Shown here piece after piece: positions 61,100 to 64,000 of a stretch of DNA of 64,000 bases; position 1 is the first letter of the stretch, and each line of letters opens with the position of its first letter. The stretch lies in contig JBJHBJ010000017.1 in assembly GCA_050485425.1 (NCBI GenBank), positions 1 to 64,000 of the forward strand, read 5' to 3'. Position numbers and translations under genes: made by a program. The notes beneath the pieces were generated by a model. The model was not told where the DNA came from and did no database searches. It was given only the letters and a program-made list of their open reading frames with translations. The DNA comes from LSCE01 sp050485425. GTDB lineage: Bacteria > Pseudomonadota > Gammaproteobacteria > Nitrococcales > Aquisalimonadaceae.

Positions 61100-62695
61100 T
61101 CAATACCCCATGGCACAGCCGTCCTTGCGATGATCCGACGCGCCCGTGAGTACGCCGGTTTCCCAGTCGATGGCAATCGCCTGTGCGCCGCCGATCGGAC
61201 GGGGTGGCCGTACCAGGTGGTGGCCACGCTGCACCAGGCCGTGGCGCACGTCATCCGGCAAGGTGGTTTCCGCCTGAACCCCCTCCGCACCGGGCGGTGC
61301 GAATATCCGTGGCAGGTCCATGGCCTCCTGGAGATCCAGACCGTAATCCAGCAGATTCGAGAGGAAAGAGGCGTGCCCGGACGCCTGGTAGTGCCCGCCC
61401 ATGACGCCGAAGGACAGCTGTATCCGGCCGTCCCGGGCCAGCAGCCCGGGGATGATGCTGTGCAGGGGGCGTTTGCCGGGGGCAATGGCATTGGGGTGTC
61501 CCGGCTCCAGCGAAAAGCTCTGCCCCCGGTTGTGCAGCAGCACGCCGCTGCGCGGTGACACGATACCACTGCCGAATGGCGAGAAGATTGAGTTGATGAA
61601 GCTCACGGCATTGCGGTCGCGGTCCACCACGGAGATATAGACCGTGTCTTCGTTGACCGGCGCCGTGACCGGAGGCAGGGTGCTCATCCGTTCCTCGTCC
61701 CTGATGTGGCGCCGTAATTCTGCCGCATGCACCTCGGACAGCATCCACTCGACCGGAACGTGCGCCTGCGCCGGATCCGCCACCAGCGCATTCCTGACCT
61801 GATAGGCCAGGCGACCGGCCTCGATCTCGCGATGGAGACGCTCTGCGGAGAGCACGGGCACGTCGCCGGAGCGGTAGCCGGACAGGATGTTGAGAATGAG
61901 CAGGGCGATGATGCCCTGGCCGTTGGGCGGACACTCGATCACATCATGCCCCCGGTACCGGGTCCGGATCGGGGTGACATATTCGCCACCGGCCCCGGCA
62001 AAATCCTCCAGCGTATGCAGCCCACCGAGGCTGCGCAGGTGGCTGACCATATCGTCGGCAATGGCGCCGGTGTAGAACGCTTCCGGCCCCTCCCGCGCAA
62101 TGGTCTCCAGGGTACGGGCCAGCAGCGGCTGGCGATGCCGCGTGCCGACAGCCGGCGCGTTCCCGTCCACCAGGAAGGTTTCCCGTGCAGTGGGGTCGCG
62201 GCCCAGCAACTCGACGTGCTGCTGCCAGTCCAGTCGCGTACGAGGCGCGACGGGGTAGCCATCCCGGGCGTAACGGATCGCCGGTTGCAGCAGTTCCTGC
62301 AAGGAACGGCTACCGTAATCCGAGAGCAGTTGCCCCCAGGCCTGCACCGCGCCCGGGACGGTGACGCCGTGGGGGGAATGGGCGTCCAGTTTCCGTATGT
62401 GCCGCTCGGCGAACCATTCGGCCGAGGCGGCCGCCGGGGCAGGACCGGAGCCGTTATAGGCCACCACCTCGTCGCTGCCACCTGGGGCATACAAGGCGAA
62501 ACAGTCCCCGCCCACGCCGGTGGAACCGGGCTCAACCACACATTGCACCGCACAGGCGGCAATGGCGGCATCCATGGCGTTGCCGCCGTCCTGCAGCACA
62601 TTGATGGCCGCCAGCGTGGCCAGGGGATGGGACGTCGCCGCCATACCTGCCGTGGCATGTACCGTGGACCGGCCGGGATACTCGAAATCTCGCAT
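61100..62695 (-). CDS. ggt: Gamma-glutamyltransferase family protein, apparently cytosolic
   Basis: 531 residues. The autoprocessing nucleophile is Thr351 in NEDTVYISVVDRD, at the start of the small subunit, which also has SFINSIFSPFGSGIV and PGKRPLHSIIPGL. The large-subunit part has GGNAMDAAIAACAVQCVVEP and STGVGGDCFALY. No signal peptide is visible, unlike periplasmic E. coli Ggt, so this resembles the cytosolic YwrD-like group. Substrate may be glutathione or another gamma-glutamyl compound. It stands alone with no partner genes seen. Confidence 0.85.
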   Translation of the reverse strand: MRDFEYPGRSTVHATAGMAATSHPLATLAAINVLQDGGNAMDAAIAACAVQCVVEPGSTGVGGDCFALYAPGGSDEVVAYNGSGPAPAAASAEWFAERHIRKLDAHSPHGVTVPGAVQAWGQLLSDYGSRSLQELLQPAIRYARDGYPVAPRTRLDWQQHVELLGRDPTARETFLVDGNAPAVGTRHRQPLLARTLETIAREGPEAFYTGAIADDMVSHLRSLGGLHTLEDFAGAGGEYVTPIRTRYRGHDVIECPPNGQGIIALLILNILSGYRSGDVPVLSAERLHREIEAGRLAYQVRNALVADPAQAHVPVEWMLSEVHAAELRRHIRDEERMSTLPPVTAPVNEDTVYISVVDRDRNAVSFINSIFSPFGSGIVSPRSGVLLHNRGQSFSLEPGHPNAIAPGKRPLHSIIPGLLARDGRIQLSFGVMGGHYQASGHASFLSNLLDYGLDLQEAMDLPRIFAPPGAEGVQAETTLPDDVRHGLVQRGHHLVRPPRPIGGAQAIAIDWETGVLTGASDHRKDGCAMGY

Positions 62696-62881
62696 ACGGC
62701 TTTATCTCCCTCTCCAGCATTTCCCCTGGAACAGTAACCTGCGTTGTTTTTCACGATACCAGACATCAAGGGGTTACGCGCCTGGCACGGGCGGGGTGTG
62801 CACTACAGAAAATTGAGTGGTTTTCCAGTCAGGCTGCGGCCAGGCTGGTGACAGGCAGGAGCAATCAAAGCGAGGAGGCCG

Positions 62882-63958
62882 ATGATGCGTACGCCCGACC
62901 AGATCCGCGCACCGGACCCGGACAAGCTGAAGGAGTTCATGGCCCGCTGGACGGCAGACCAGGCGGCGACGTTTCATGCCGCCACGGTAATTGTCGGGGA
63001 TCAACTGGGCCTGTACGCCGCCCTGGCAGCAGGCGGCAGACAGACGGCGGATGAACTGGCGACCCGGACCGGATATCACCCACGGCTGGTGAAGGAATGG
63101 CTCAACGCTCAGGTTGCCAGCGCCTACTGTGAATACGACGCGGCTGGCGCATGCTACTCCCTGACGCCGGAGCAGACCGCCTGCCTGGCCGATCCGTCCA
63201 GCCCCATGTTCGTGGCCGGAGGGGCACTGGTCTCGAACGCCAGCCACCAGGACATTGACCGCGTGCGCCAGGCGTTCCTGGAGGACGGCGGAATCGGCTG
63301 GCACGAGCACCACCATCATCTGTTCGACGGTACGCTGCGGTTTTTCGAGCCGATTTATCGCCGCCATCTCGTGCAGGACTGGATTCCGGCCTTGCACGGC
63401 TTGGAGCAGCGGCTGAAGACAGGCGCCCGGGTGGCGGATATCGGCTGCGGGCAGGGCGCATGCCTGATTCTGCTGGCCCAGGCCTACCCCGAATCCAGTT
63501 TCATCGGCTTCGATTACCACGAAGGCTCCATCGAAACCGCGCGCAGAAACGCGGAACAGGCCAATGTGTCGGATCGGGTGTCGTTCGAGGTGGCCGGCGC
63601 AGACAGCTTTGACGGCGATGACTATGACCTGATCTGTGTGTTCAACGCCTTGCATGAATGGGGTGACCCGGTGCGCGCTGCAAGGCGTATCCGCGAGGCC
63701 CTGGCACCGGACGGGGTATGGATGTTCACCGAGCCGCTAGCCGACGAACACCCGGCCGAGAACGTCCGGGCCCGCACCTTCTACTCCGTTTCAACCTTCG
63801 TGTGCACGCCCAGTGCGTTGTCCCAGCCGGGCGGAGAATCGCTCGGTGCGCAGGCGGGGGAGAAGGAGATACGGCGAATCGCCGAGGCAGCCGGTTTCAC
63901 CCGCTTGCGCAGAGCAGCGGAAACACCGATGTTCATGGTGCTGGAAGCCTCCCGGTAA
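62882..63958 (+). CDS. SAM-dependent methyltransferase with N-terminal winged-helix region
   Basis: 358 residues. An N-terminal winged-helix-like part (about 35-105: TADELATRTGYHPRLVKEWL) precedes the class I methyltransferase core with VADIGCGQGACLILLAQAYP, DYHEGSIETARRNAE and a late VFNALHEWGDP. The overall plan matches methyltransferases of the Rv2258c type, in which the first domain is a dimerisation/HTH-like segment. GAGGAGG precedes ATG 62882 (ATG 62885 is equally possible). Substrate unknown; it lies outside the EPS locus. Confidence 0.82.
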   Translation: MMRTPDQIRAPDPDKLKEFMARWTADQAATFHAATVIVGDQLGLYAALAAGGRQTADELATRTGYHPRLVKEWLNAQVASAYCEYDAAGACYSLTPEQTACLADPSSPMFVAGGALVSNASHQDIDRVRQAFLEDGGIGWHEHHHHLFDGTLRFFEPIYRRHLVQDWIPALHGLEQRLKTGARVADIGCGQGACLILLAQAYPESSFIGFDYHEGSIETARRNAEQANVSDRVSFEVAGADSFDGDDYDLICVFNALHEWGDPVRAARRIREALAPDGVWMFTEPLADEHPAENVRARTFYSVSTFVCTPSALSQPGGESLGAQAGEKEIRRIAEAAGFTRLRRAAETPMFMVLEASR

Positions 63959-64000
63959 CGGCTGTGATGTTTGCCGGGGCCCTTCATTCCCGGTAGGGAC

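Noticed and set aside
1..64000. CRISPR arrays, tRNA/rRNA genes, prophage or transposase genes
   Set aside because: No regularly spaced repeats, RNA-gene landmarks, integrase or transposase motifs were seen on either strand.

Overview
The window is a G+C-rich chromosomal segment of a gammaproteobacterium, with genes packed into long operons whose members overlap by a few bases (ATGA, GTGA, TGATG). The gene families (quinoprotein relay proteins, UDP-ManNAcA synthesis, Wza/Wzz/BY-kinase, Acetyltransf_6/FemAB-like proteins) would suit an aquatic or halophilic member of the Ectothiorhodospiraceae/Chromatiales. That placement is inference, because no rRNA, tRNA or ribosomal protein gene is present. 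I saw no transposase, integrase, CRISPR array or RNA gene.

Layout. (1) 46-2583: a four-gene periplasmic set linked to PQQ (quinoprotein) dehydrogenases: SoxYZ-like carrier, zinc metallohydrolase, rhodanese-like CxxxCW protein and a small Sel1 protein. It is followed at 2840 by a sigma54-dependent AcoR-type activator. (2) 4891-8034: a beta-CASP metallo-beta-lactamase and a Na/phosphate cotransporter. (3) 8052-60803: a very large exopolysaccharide (EPS) locus bracketed by two Crp/Fnr-like regulators of one subfamily. (4) 60828-63958: a 56-residue membrane protein, a gamma-glutamyltransferase and a methyltransferase.

The EPS locus falls into blocks. 9111-11514 makes UDP-ManNAcA (wecB, wecC). 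11476-15811, on the minus strand, encodes an extended WecA-like initiating transferase, a heparinase II/III-like lyase and a WecG/TagA-type ManNAc(A) transferase. 16103-20928 carries the envelope machinery: Wza-like lipoprotein, outer-membrane beta-barrel, Wzz-like protein and tyrosine autokinase. 20985-32646 is the strain-variable-looking part: Wzy-like ligase/polymerase, GT-C enzyme, ABC exporter, three GT4 enzymes and three PAPS-type sulfotransferases. 32786-34156 is a secreted pectate-lyase-like protein. 34824-39352 is an unusual acyl module: MaoC/SDR fusion, FkbH-like HAD/GNAT protein, free acyl carrier protein and LbH acyltransferase. 39372-46684 holds a flippase-like membrane protein, a GT4 enzyme, a PHP-like protein, a methyltransferase, an epimerase and a GMC oxidoreductase with its small subunit. 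46825-59824 is one continuous ten-gene operon: GlpD-like oxidoreductase, two GT2 proteins, pyruvyl transferase, PaaK/CapK-like enzyme, GT4 enzyme, three GNAT/FemAB-like proteins and a Wzx-type flippase.

The most interesting signal is regulatory. Six copies of a 16-bp dyad of form TGTnCG-N4-CGnACA lie only in the intergenic regions in front of the EPS transcription units and in front of both Crp/Fnr-like genes. At most of them a TAnnnT -10 hexamer starts 29.5-30.5 bp from the dyad centre, on one or both sides, which is the geometry of a class II Crp/Fnr activator site. I infer an EPS regulon controlled by the two bracketing regulators. One copy, before wecB, sits at the centre of a perfect 24-bp inverted repeat. 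Other points of note are a related pair of inverted-repeat elements placed exactly at stop codons, a DxD-less GT2 paralogue overlapping an intact one, and the acyl-carrier module inside the EPS locus.
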